A stretch of 31,995 bases of DNA from Thioglobus_B sp964566765 (GTDB taxonomy: Bacteria > Pseudomonadota > Gammaproteobacteria > PS1 > Pseudothioglobaceae), in assembly GCA_964566765.1 (NCBI GenBank), contig CAZMJI010000006.1:1-31995 (forward strand), given 5' to 3'. The position numbers and the translations under genes are program-made. Shown piece after piece: positions 16,885 through 23,352 of the stretch; the first letter of the stretch is position 1, and every line of letters begins with the position of its first letter. Below the pieces are notes generated by a model, which saw nothing but the letters and a program-made list of their open reading frames with translations, did no database searches and was not told where the DNA came from.

Positions 16885-17310
16885 TTATCGTGTGCGTGGG
16901 CAAATACCCTCTTGACCAAAGAAATACTCGATTTCAATCGCCGCATTCTCTAGTGAGTCTGAACCGTGTACCGCATTTTCATCCAGGGTTTCAGCAAAGT
17001 CTGCACGAATGGTACCTGGCGCTGCCTCTTGAGGATTGGTTGCACCCATGATTTCACGATGCTTAGCCACCGCATTCTCACCTTCTAGTACTTGTACCAT
17101 GACTGGACCTGAGGTCATAAACTCCACCAGCTCGCCAAAGAATGGTCGGTCCTTATGCACCGCATAAAAACCACCGGCTAATTCCTCATCCAAGTGTAGC
17201 ATTTTTGCTGCCACGATCTTAAAACCTGCCGCCTCAAAGCGAGCATAAATTTGACCGATAACATTTTTTGCCACAGCATCGGGTTTGATAATTGATAAAG
17301 TGCGCTCCAT
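16885..17310 (-). CDS. ndk: Nucleoside diphosphate kinase
   Basis: A 141-residue enzyme that balances nucleoside triphosphates by ping-pong phosphotransfer. The start is MERTLSIIKPDAVAKN, the catalytic His is H115 in NAVHGSDSLENA, and MGATNPQEAAPGTIRADF and the C-terminal CPRTR are typical. ATG 17310 has GGAGAG five bases upstream; an in-frame start four codons earlier is less likely. A TAAAAT about 30 bases upstream may be its -10. The gene is followed by a strong terminator. Confidence 0.97.
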   Translation of the reverse strand: MERTLSIIKPDAVAKNVIGQIYARFEAAGFKIVAAKMLHLDEELAGGFYAVHKDRPFFGELVEFMTSGPVMVQVLEGENAVAKHREIMGATNPQEAAPGTIRADFAETLDENAVHGSDSLENAAIEIEYFFGQEGICPRTR

Positions 17311-17344
17311 AAGTCTCTCCAATAACTCAAAAAATCTTTATTTT

Positions 17345-17377
17345 ACAAGAGTTCCAAGGGTTCAGGATTGCTCTTGT
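17345..17377. repeat. Inverted repeat upstream of ndk
   Basis: Arms ACAAGAG and CTCTTGT (7 bp) separated by 19 bases, with one arm touching the putative ndk -10 (TAAAAT). It could be an operator or a chance dyad. Confidence 0.3.
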
Positions 17378-17386
17378 TTTCACCAT

Positions 17387-17416
17387 AAAAAAAAGCACCC
17401 GAAGGTGCTCTTTTTT
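17387..17416 (-). terminator. Intrinsic terminator after the HU gene
   Basis: Read on the minus strand: AGCACC-TTCG-GGTGCT followed by seven T. The loop is a C(UUCG)G tetraloop, exceptionally stable. A T-run also follows the hairpin on the plus strand, so it could work both ways, but only minus-strand genes flank it. Confidence 0.88.
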
Positions 17417-17435
17417 ATCATCATCCTAATGTGAA

Positions 17436-17708
17436 TTAGTTGATGGCGTCTTTTAATGCTTTACCCGCTTTAAACGCTGCTACTTTAGAAGCCGCAATGT
17501 TAATGGTTGCACCTGTTTGTGGGTTACGACCGGTACGCGCTGCACGCTCTCTTACCACAAAAGAACCAAAGCCAGTTAGCTGAACGCTGTCACCACCTGC
17601 CATTGCACCTGTTACTGCGTCAGTCATAGCGTTAAGCGCACGTGTTGCGTCTGCCTTAGAAAGATTAGCACCTGATGCGATTGCATCGATTAATTCAGAT
17701 TTGTTCAT
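17436..17708 (-). CDS. hup: DNA-binding protein HU
   Basis: A 90-residue histone-like nucleoid protein. MNKSELIDAIA, SVQLTGFGSFVVRERAAR and the DNA-minor-groove arm with GRNPQTGATINI and the Pro-equivalent region before KVAAFKAGKALKDAI are characteristic. Length is exactly as in the family. AAGGAGA precedes the ATG. The gene has its own terminator, and a ~200-bp upstream region to smpB should hold its promoter; TAATAAT close to the gene is one -10 candidate. Confidence 0.96.
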   Translation of the reverse strand: MNKSELIDAIASGANLSKADATRALNAMTDAVTGAMAGGDSVQLTGFGSFVVRERAARTGRNPQTGATINIAASKVAAFKAGKALKDAIN

Positions 17709-17907
17709 TTTTTCTCCTTTGAAAATTATTACAACTTACAAACACTAAATGCTGAAGGTTAACTTAAAAGGAGGTAAGAAAATGAAATTATTGGCTAGTA
17801 TCATTTTGCGCTAACCCCCAAAAACACTTAGCACTTCGCTGATTATAATGGTTTTTTAAAGTCGCTCAATAAAAAATTGCTAAAAAATTACACACTTATC
17901 TAACGAA
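17709..17907. other. Intergenic region between HU and smpB
   Basis: A 199-bp A/T-rich region that must contain the HU promoter. No tRNA or tmRNA-like structure was recognised. On the plus strand, against the direction of both neighbours, it contains a textbook AAAAGGAGG ribosome site ahead of a 10-codon frame (see 17782-17814). Confidence 0.6.
17782..17814 (+). CDS. Possible 10-codon micro-ORF with strong ribosome site
   Basis: ATG followed by nine sense codons and TAA, encoding the hydrophobic peptide MKLLASIILR. An AAAAGGAGG site lies at 17767-17773, 8 bases upstream, the best ribosome site in the window. Nothing else identifies it. It runs antisense to the HU upstream region, so it would need its own promoter, which is not evident. 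It may be fortuitous. Confidence 0.2.
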   Translation: MKLLASIILR

Positions 17908-18390
17908 CTACTTATGACTCTCTTTTAAGGCACGTTGTTTATCACGCTGCCAATCTCTAGATTTGATATCTTGACGCTTGTCATGGGCCTTCTTACCCTT
18001 GGCCAAACCAATCTCTAGCTTGACTTGTCCTTTCTTGGACCAATACAGTCTGAGCGGCACCACAGTCGCGCCTTTTTGCTCTACTTTCTCACGAATACGA
18101 TTAATCTCCAAGCGATTGAGCAGCAGCTTTCTTAGGCGCGTGGGATCTGCATCCACATGGGTGGAGGCGCTAGATAGGGGTGAGATATGCGCGCCAAACA
18201 GAAATACTTCGTTATTTTTAAAGATCACATAGCTCTCTTTAAGTTGTACTCGACCCTCTCGCAGGCTTTTTACCTCCCAACCTTGCAAACTTAGGCCAGC
18301 TTCAAAACTTTGTTCGATAAAATAGTCGTGCCGTGCCTTCTTGTTTTGCACAATGGTATTGGATGAATTTTGTTTAGTTTTTTTCGCCAT
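17908..18390 (-). CDS. smpB: SsrA-binding protein SmpB
   Basis: A 160-residue protein that binds tmRNA and places it in stalled ribosomes. The family blocks are NKKARHDYFIEQSFEAGL, LQGWEVKSLREGR, FLFGAHISPL, RLRKLLLNR and the basic tail GKKAHDKRQDIKSRDWQR. The start ATG fits the family N-terminus and shares the tetranucleotide CATG with the ratA start codon on the other strand. No ribosome site is clear. The tmRNA gene is not in the window. Confidence 0.96.
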   Translation of the reverse strand: MAKKTKQNSSNTIVQNKKARHDYFIEQSFEAGLSLQGWEVKSLREGRVQLKESYVIFKNNEVFLFGAHISPLSSASTHVDADPTRLRKLLLNRLEINRIREKVEQKGATVVPLRLYWSKKGQVKLEIGLAKGKKAHDKRQDIKSRDWQRDKQRALKESHK

Positions 18391-18820
18391 GCATCACATC
18401 TCTAAAAGCGCTATCGTACCCTACTCAAGTGAGCAAATGTATCATTTGGTTAATTCGGTTGAAAGCTATCCTGAGTTCCTTAATTGGTGTTCAGGTGCTT
18501 CTATTTTAAAGCAAACTCCCTCACAGGTCACTGCCTCAGTGGCGATTAACAAGGGGGTGTTCAAGCAAAGCTTTACCACGGTTAATACTCTGCACCCCTT
18601 TGAGAAAATCCACATGCAGCTACAAGATGGGCCGTTTTCACACCTACAAGGCGATTGGATTTTTACCGCACTGCGAGAAGATGCCTGCAAGGTTGAGCTT
18701 AGGTTGGAATTTGACTTTGCCTCTAAGTTGGTCGATATGGCCATCTCGCCAGTCTTTACCAGCATCTCCAACGCCCAATTAGATGCTTTTGTGGCCAGAG
18801 CCAGGGTGGTGTATGGCTAA
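18389..18820 (+). CDS. ratA: RatA-type START/coenzyme Q-binding-like protein
   Basis: A 143-residue protein of the RatA/YfjG (COQ10/START) family. E. coli RatA was reported as an inhibitor of ribosome subunit joining; the wider family includes the ubiquinone-binding Coq10. Matching stretches are SKSAIVPYSSEQMYHLVN, SYPEFLNWCSGAS and LRLEFDFASKLVDMAISPVF. The start at 18389 matches the family; the open frame extends back to 18341 inside smpB without family match. smpB-ratA divergence is common in gammaproteobacteria, but here the start codons overlap. It overlaps rluE by 8 bases. Confidence 0.92.
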   Translation: MHHISKSAIVPYSSEQMYHLVNSVESYPEFLNWCSGASILKQTPSQVTASVAINKGVFKQSFTTVNTLHPFEKIHMQLQDGPFSHLQGDWIFTALREDACKVELRLEFDFASKLVDMAISPVFTSISNAQLDAFVARARVVYG

Positions 18821-19343
18821 GGTTTGCCTGTTTAACAAACCCTATGGCGTGGTCTCACAATTTAGTGGCGATGACAACAACCTCAGTGATTACATCAACA
18901 TTAAAGGCGTCTATCCAGCAGGTCGACTGGATAAAGATTCCGAAGGCTTATTGCTATTAACCGATCATGGCGCTCTGCAACATCGCCTCTCTCATCCGAA
19001 GTTCGACAAAGAAAAAACTTATGTGGTGCAGGTCGATGGTGATATTACACCTGAGGCCATTAAGCGTCTGCAAGCAGGTGTTATCCTTAAAGACGGCCCC
19101 ACCAAAAAAGCCAAGGTTCGGAAAATTGACGAACCCGAGTGGCTATGGCCACGCATCCCACCGGTAAGATTTCGCCAGCACATTCCCACTTCTTGGATTG
19201 AGATCAAACTCAAAGAGGGGCGAAATCGACAGGTGCGACGCATGACGGCGGAAGTGGGCTTTCCTACCTTAAGGCTGATTCGCACACAAATTGATCACTA
19301 TCACTTAAACGGAATTGAGCATGGCGACTACCAATGTCTTTGA
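18813..19343 (+). CDS. rluE: 23S rRNA pseudouridine synthase RluE type
   Basis: A 176-residue RsuA-family pseudouridine synthase without an S4 domain. In E. coli RluE modifies U2457 of 23S rRNA. VCLFNKPYGVVSQF, the catalytic motif AGRLDKDSEGLLLLT with D40, DEPEWLWPRIPPVRFR, IPTSWIEIKL and EGRNRQVRRMTAEVGFPTLR follow RluE closely. ATG 18813 has an AGGG-containing site upstream and starts inside the ratA 3' end; the frame opens further at 18783 without support. It overlaps the DUF455 gene by 23 bases. Confidence 0.92.
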   Translation: MAKVCLFNKPYGVVSQFSGDDNNLSDYINIKGVYPAGRLDKDSEGLLLLTDHGALQHRLSHPKFDKEKTYVVQVDGDITPEAIKRLQAGVILKDGPTKKAKVRKIDEPEWLWPRIPPVRFRQHIPTSWIEIKLKEGRNRQVRRMTAEVGFPTLRLIRTQIDHYHLNGIEHGDYQCL

Positions 19344-20118
19344 ATTGGCCTATCAGGCGCTAATCGAGCCTGTTATCGAGAAAAAAGTTGCGCAGGTTAA
19401 TCAGCTCAACGCGCTCAAAGAAGCTGATCAGTTGGATTTTACCGATGACTCGCCTGTGCTAGAGATCAGCGACCCTGGTCGACCTGAAAAGCCAGAATTG
19501 GTCCGCTTTCAGGCGGTACCCAGTCGCGACAAAAGCGACTTAGGCATGATTAAAACCATGCATGCGATCTGCCATATTGAATTTAATGCCATTAACTTGG
19601 CGCTGGATGCGGTCTATCGATTCAGGGATTTGCCTAAGGATTTCTACCGAGATTGGATTCAAGTGGCTTTTGAGGAAGCGTATCACTTTCATTTGGTGAA
19701 TGATTGTCTGCTTGAAGCCGGTTATCAGTATGGTGATTTTAATGCGCATAATGGGTTGTGGAAAATTACCCATGATACTGCCTATGACCCCTTAGTGCGT
19801 ATGGCACTGGTGCCGCGTGTGTTAGAAGCCAGAGGCCTGGACGTCACGCCTAAGATTCAGCAGCGTTTTGCCAACTCAAATTTCACACCAATGGTGGGCG
19901 TGCTGGACATTATCTTTCGTGATGAAATCGGTCATGTGAAGATTGGCAATCGCTGGTATCACCATCTGTGTAGGCAGCGCGAGCTAGACCCTAAAGAGAC
20001 CTTTATCTCTCTAATTAAAAAACACATTGGCGACTCGCTTAGAGGACCGTTTAATATTGAAGCCAGGAAGTTGGCTGATTTCTCTGAGCAGGAATTGGCA
20101 TACTTGGAGCAGTTATAG
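19321..20118 (+). CDS. DUF455 ferritin-like domain protein
   Basis: A 265-residue DUF455 protein, a ferritin-like four-helix family with predicted di-metal site and unknown substrate. Candidate ligands are in CHIEFNAINLALDAVYRF, FEEAYHFHLV, LVPRVLEARGLDVTP and FRDEIGHVKIGNRWY (the two ExxH-like motifs). Residues ~20-60 form a less conserved N-terminal part. ATG 19321 is preceded by CGGAA; TTG 19315 is an alternative. It is the last gene of ratA-rluE-DUF455, each overlapping the next. Its stop overlaps the convergent DUF3530 gene by 6 bases. Confidence 0.9.
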   Translation: MATTNVFELAYQALIEPVIEKKVAQVNQLNALKEADQLDFTDDSPVLEISDPGRPEKPELVRFQAVPSRDKSDLGMIKTMHAICHIEFNAINLALDAVYRFRDLPKDFYRDWIQVAFEEAYHFHLVNDCLLEAGYQYGDFNAHNGLWKITHDTAYDPLVRMALVPRVLEARGLDVTPKIQQRFANSNFTPMVGVLDIIFRDEIGHVKIGNRWYHHLCRQRELDPKETFISLIKKHIGDSLRGPFNIEARKLADFSEQELAYLEQL

Positions 20119-21006
20119 CTTTAGTTTGGTGAGCCACTGATCAATGCTGTCAATCAAGGCTTCGGTGGTGCCATCTTCTTTATAGTAGTGGTCTGCCTTG
20201 TCAATCACCAATTGCGAGCTGCGTTGGTTACCACTTAAATCCATTAAGTTTTTGCGGTACTCACTTAAGCGTCTAACCCCTGGAAAGTCCTGCTCACCAA
20301 AAATATCCAAGGTTGGTGAGAGCATCTTGTCCAGTGGGAACTGCTTGACCAACTTTTGACGGTAATCGGTTGCGCCCATGCCAATGCCCACGTAGGCCGC
20401 AAATTGATCATCGCCATATTTATCAATATAGCTCATGCTCATGTGTGCACCACAACCATGGGCAATCAGCACAATCTTGTCAATACCTCTGGCTTTATAG
20501 AAATTCACCGCAGCCTCAATACGAGCGTGCGAGTGCGGAAAAATGGGTACGTAGTCGTAATATTTGGCGTCTTTGTCTAAGACTGGCATCTGTACCGACA
20601 AAGTGCTCCAGCCTTTCTCGGCCAAGCCAACCCGCAGGGGTTTAACCACCGTGTCCCAATTGGCATGATAGCCACGTGAATGCAATAGAATTACGCCACC
20701 CTTAGGCTGGTCGGCCTCTGCCTCCATAAAAATACTAAACACTTCACGATCATCGGCCAGTGGCAAATACTCCACATCACCATCCATCACCGCATCTTCA
20801 ATCTCGCCAACAATGCGCGTTTCTCGTTCATAATCCGGCTTGGCTTCGGTAAACTCATTGAAAAAATCTTGCAATACTTTGGGATCAAAATCACCAATTT
20901 TTGGCAAGGCTGGAAACTCAGGCATCTTTGGCATAAAAGCCCAGCCTAGTTGCGCATACGTGAGTAGCGCCAGTACGATTAAGTTATTTTTCAACGAAAA
21001 TTTCAT
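20113..21006 (-). CDS. DUF3530 alpha/beta-hydrolase-like secreted protein
   Basis: A 297-residue protein with an N-terminal signal (KNNLIVLALLTYAQLGWA, cleavage likely after residue 23) and an alpha/beta-hydrolase fold of the DUF3530 type. GGVILLHSRGYHANWDTVV resembles the oxyanion region. At the nucleophile elbow the sequence is LIAHGCGAHMS, so the GxSxG serine is replaced by Gly, with Cys next to it. From memory DUF3530 proteins often have HGxG here, so this is a family trait and classic serine hydrolase activity is doubtful. DKADHYY near the C-terminus could hold the His. It overlaps the Sel1 gene by 23 bases. Confidence 0.78.
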   Translation of the reverse strand: MKFSLKNNLIVLALLTYAQLGWAFMPKMPEFPALPKIGDFDPKVLQDFFNEFTEAKPDYERETRIVGEIEDAVMDGDVEYLPLADDREVFSIFMEAEADQPKGGVILLHSRGYHANWDTVVKPLRVGLAEKGWSTLSVQMPVLDKDAKYYDYVPIFPHSHARIEAAVNFYKARGIDKIVLIAHGCGAHMSMSYIDKYGDDQFAAYVGIGMGATDYRQKLVKQFPLDKMLSPTLDIFGEQDFPGVRRLSEYRKNLMDLSGNQRSSQLVIDKADHYYKEDGTTEALIDSIDQWLTKLKL

Positions 21007-21529
21007 CTAACTTCTCTAATGCCGTTTTGGCTTCCGGATGATTATTTTTGTGCGCTTGGTTAAACCAATAATACGCCTGTTCAACATTATTTTTCTCTAA
21101 GTATAATGACGCCAAGTTAAATTGCGCGTACTCATCTCTTAGTTTGGCGGCAATCAACCACCATTTTTCTGCCTGCTCATCATCTTTATCGATCACTTCA
21201 CCTTGATAATAAAGCATGGCCAATTCACTTTGTGCGTAAGAATAACCTTGTGTGGCGGATTTTTCAAACCACTCAAAGGCTTTGATTTTGTCTTGGTCGA
21301 CGCCCAAACCATGTAGGTAGCTCACACCAATATTGTTTTGTGCCGCTGCATGTCCGGCATCTGCTGCCTTTAACATCCAACGAAAGGCATCATCATTACG
21401 GCCCATCTGCGAATATTGATGGCCGATTTGATACCACCGATCTGCCCTCACATCTGCATGAGCCGGTAGATTTAAAGCGAAAAAAAGGGACGTGATTAGC
21501 GCCCCTTTTAACCAACTAAGGTGTCTCAA
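20984..21529 (-). CDS. Secreted Sel1-repeat protein
   Basis: A 181-residue protein with a signal peptide (LKGALITSLFFALNLPAHA, cut before DVRA) and about four Sel1-like repeats, e.g. AAQNNIGVSYLHGLGV, YAQSELAMLYYQGEV and YAQFNLASLYLEKNNVEQA. Such repeats build protein-binding solenoids, so a scaffold role in the periplasm is likely but not shown. The start is TTG at 21529, two bases after the rhodanese stop; no in-frame ATG precedes the signal. Its codons 10-20 form an intrinsic terminator for the upstream rhodanese transcript. Confidence 0.83.
   Translation of the reverse strand: MRHLSWLKGALITSLFFALNLPAHADVRADRWYQIGHQYSQMGRNDDAFRWMLKAADAGHAAAQNNIGVSYLHGLGVDQDKIKAFEWFEKSATQGYSYAQSELAMLYYQGEVIDKDDEQAEKWWLIAAKLRDEYAQFNLASLYLEKNNVEQAYYWFNQAHKNNHPEAKTALEKLDEIFVEK
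21480..21509 (-). terminator. Intrinsic terminator inside the Sel1 coding sequence
   Basis: On the minus strand AAAAGGGGCG, a 7-base loop, CGTCCCTTTT (10-bp stem, one G-U pair), then seven T in a row in total. It begins 20 bases after the Sel1 TTG start and 23 after the rhodanese stop, and encodes part of the Sel1 signal peptide. Confidence 0.78.
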
Positions 21530-21531
21530 CT

Positions 21532-22206
21532 TTATTTAGTTGTTAGACCCAGAAGCTGCCAATCGTTCATACCACCACGGTAGTACTTGATCTTGCTTTG
21601 TGGGTAACCCATGGTTAGTAGTGCACGAATCGCTGCTGGCGACTGACCACACCATGAACCATTACAGAATAGGTATAGGGTCTTAGCACCGTCGTAGTTT
21701 AGTACGCCGTCCATGTCTTTAACACCAAACTTGTCTGTTAGGATCTCTACCACTGCCATTGGATCTTTGGCTAGCGCCTTAGAGTTTAGCTTGGTAAATG
21801 GTACGTTAACCGCACCCGGGATGGTACCTTTCTTGACCCAACCTGGTGTACGCGCATCAATAATCATCTGTGAGCTATCACCACCAGCGATGGCTTTGGC
21901 TGCATTGATCACGTCTAGCTCAGTTACTGTGGCAACGGCCGCTGGCGCAAATGGCGCGGTTGGCTGAATACAGAACGGAGGACATGGACGAGATGTCTTA
22001 GCAAACGCTGGATTAACCGTGTTGGCGTTGTCTTGGTTACGAGAAATACCCGCAACTTCCATCACGCCCTTAGTAATACCTACTGGCTTGCCAGCTTTGG
22101 CAGCTGATGAACCGTTGTTCCAGTTATGGCTTGCACCAAAGTACGCGGCTTGAGAGCCTAGCGCTAATACTGAAACTGCTGTTGCTACTAATAGTTTCGT
22201 TTTCAT
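21532..22206 (-). CDS. Periplasmic rhodanese-domain protein, copy 1
   Basis: A 224-residue secreted protein. Signal peptide MKTKLLVATAVSVLALGSQA, then a linker (~residues 21-41) absent from copy 2. A conserved TSRPCPPFCIQP motif (C75, C79) precedes a rhodanese domain: TELDVI, MIIDARTPGWVKKGTIPGAV and active loop FCNGSWCGQSP (C181 likely sulfur-carrying, C186 nearby). It is 86% identical to the upstream copy over the shared 183 residues (158 of 183, counted by hand). It should handle sulfane sulfur or act in thiol chemistry in the periplasm; the partner is unknown. ATG 22206 has AAGGAGA upstream; the open frame starts earlier without support. A terminator lies just before its ribosome site. 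Confidence 0.88.
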   Translation of the reverse strand: MKTKLLVATAVSVLALGSQAAYFGASHNWNNGSSAAKAGKPVGITKGVMEVAGISRNQDNANTVNPAFAKTSRPCPPFCIQPTAPFAPAAVATVTELDVINAAKAIAGGDSSQMIIDARTPGWVKKGTIPGAVNVPFTKLNSKALAKDPMAVVEILTDKFGVKDMDGVLNYDGAKTLYLFCNGSWCGQSPAAIRALLTMGYPQSKIKYYRGGMNDWQLLGLTTK

Positions 22207-22223
22207 TGTTATCTCCTTTAGAG

Positions 22224-22254
22224 AAAAAGACACCTGACTAAGCAGGCGTCTTTT
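22224..22254 (-). terminator. Intrinsic terminator between the two rhodanese genes
   Basis: On the minus strand AAAAGACGCCTG, a 6-base loop, CAGGTGTCTTTT with one G-U pair, then further T. It starts 12 bases after copy 2 and ends about 17 bases before the start of copy 1. Confidence 0.8.
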
Positions 22255-22266
22255 GCCTCAAATCAA

Positions 22267-22908
22267 TTACTTCGTTGTTAGACCTAGAGATTTCCAAGCG
22301 TTCATACCACCACGGTAGTACTTGATCTTGTTCTCAGGATAGCCCATTGTTAGTAGGGCACGAATTGATGCTGGAGACTGACCACACCATGAACCGTTAC
22401 AGAATAGGTATAGAGTCTTAGCGTTGTCGTAGTTTAGTACGCCATCCATGTCTTTCACACCGAATGTGTCAGTCATGATTTCTACTACTGCCATTGGATC
22501 CTTGGCCAGTGCCTTAGAGTTTAGCTTAGTAAATGGTACGTTAACTGAGTGTGGGATAGTGCCTTTCTTAACCCAACCCGGTGTACGTGCGTCTACTACT
22601 AGCACTGAAGAATCACCGTTTGCTGTGTCACGTGCTGCGTGGATTACGTCTAGCTCAGTTACTGTCTCAACCGCTGCTGGCGCGAATGGCGCTGTTGGCT
22701 GGATACAGAACGGAGGACATGGACGAGATGTCTTAGCAAAAGCTGGATCAATCGTCGCGTTGTTGTCTTGGTTACGTGAAATACCCGCAACTTCCATCAC
22801 ACCTTTGGTGATGCCAACTGCTTTACCTTTAACCGTTTCAGCAAATACCGCTGAAGTTGATAGTGCAGCAGCAACTGCTGTACTTACTACTAATGTTTGA
22901 AGTTTCAT
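22267..22908 (-). CDS. Periplasmic rhodanese-domain protein, copy 2
   Basis: A 213-residue secreted paralog. Signal MKLQTLVVSTAVAAALSTSA with cleavage likely after VFA (residue 23), then directly the shared part. SRPCPPFCIQP has C64 and C68; the rhodanese domain has VVDARTPGWVKKGTIP and loop FCNGSWCGQSP with C170 and C175. Codon use is strongly biased and the ribosome site (AGGAGAGGAG) is strong, both signs of high expression. From memory, similar PCPPFC-rhodaneses occur in sulfur-oxidising bacteria; I know of no assigned function. As the first copy after the promoter region it may be expressed more than copy 1. Confidence 0.88.
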   Translation of the reverse strand: MKLQTLVVSTAVAAALSTSAVFAETVKGKAVGITKGVMEVAGISRNQDNNATIDPAFAKTSRPCPPFCIQPTAPFAPAAVETVTELDVIHAARDTANGDSSVLVVDARTPGWVKKGTIPHSVNVPFTKLNSKALAKDPMAVVEIMTDTFGVKDMDGVLNYDNAKTLYLFCNGSWCGQSPASIRALLTMGYPENKIKYYRGGMNAWKSLGLTTK

Positions 22909-22993
22909 ACTCCTCTCCTCTTTTTTTATATATAAAAATACTCGTTTTGAGTTTTATCTATACTCCCCCCACGGGAACTATAAATTCCGTTAA

Positions 22994-23227
22994 CTAGTCG
23001 CAGCTTGGCTCTTCTTGCAAGTTGTGATTAGCGTAAAAATCCATGACGCACTCTTCTCTTTCGTCGTCTTCTTTGTCTTCACAAGCACCCTGCGCCCCAT
23101 CGCGAATTACTTGTTTTTGTGCTTCAGTCGCATCCGCGCCTAGTGGTGCAATATTCTCACCATCCATATGTGCATGAACACCAAAACTTAAGGCTAAGCC
23201 GAATAACAATACTAGCTTTTTCACCAT
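22994..23227 (-). CDS. Small secreted acidic Cys-containing protein
   Basis: A 77-residue protein I do not recognise. Signal peptide MVKKLVLLFGLALSFGVHA is followed by a ~58-residue acidic mature chain with three Cys (C49, C60, C76), in GACEDKEDD, REECVMDF and EPSCD. The odd number leaves one Cys free for pairing or for a partner. AAGGAGA is only one base from the ATG, so the GTG one codon later (better spacing) could be the true start. A good promoter lies upstream. It precedes the rhodanese pair on the same strand by 85 bases. Confidence 0.75.
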   Translation of the reverse strand: MVKKLVLLFGLALSFGVHAHMDGENIAPLGADATEAQKQVIRDGAQGACEDKEDDEREECVMDFYANHNLQEEPSCD

Positions 23228-23258
23228 TCTCTCCTTTAGAATATATCGAATAAAACCC

Positions 23259-23286
23259 TATTTATACCACTTGTATAGCGGATTGC
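23259..23286 (-). promoter_or_regulatory. Promoter for the small Cys protein and perhaps the rhodanese cluster
   Basis: On the minus strand TTGCAA, a 16-bp spacer and TATAAA (followed by T). Predicted start near 23252, about 25 bases before the gene. A second weaker pair (TTGACC, 16 bp, TACGAT) lies further upstream in the same 125-bp gap. Confidence 0.6.
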
Positions 23287-23352
23287 AAACTTTTTTAGGA
23301 CTATTTGAATATCGTAATATGCTAATACTCTAGGTCAATAAGCCCATCAATA

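Noticed and set aside
17709..17907. Possible tmRNA (ssrA) gene next to smpB
   Set aside because: The gap is too short for the ~350-base RNA and no tRNA-like ends or tag-peptide frame are visible.
22448..22900. A 150-codon plus-strand frame opposite rhodanese copy 2, with a matching shorter one opposite copy 1
   Set aside because: The similarity of the two antisense frames comes from the duplication itself; the translations are low-complexity Ser/Thr/Ala-rich and have no start signals.
22909..22993. Hairpins between the small Cys protein and rhodanese copy 2 as a terminator
   Set aside because: The arms are short or imperfect (AACTC/GAGT; ACGGAA/TTCCGT with a bulge) and not followed by a proper T-run; the region more likely holds leader and promoter elements.
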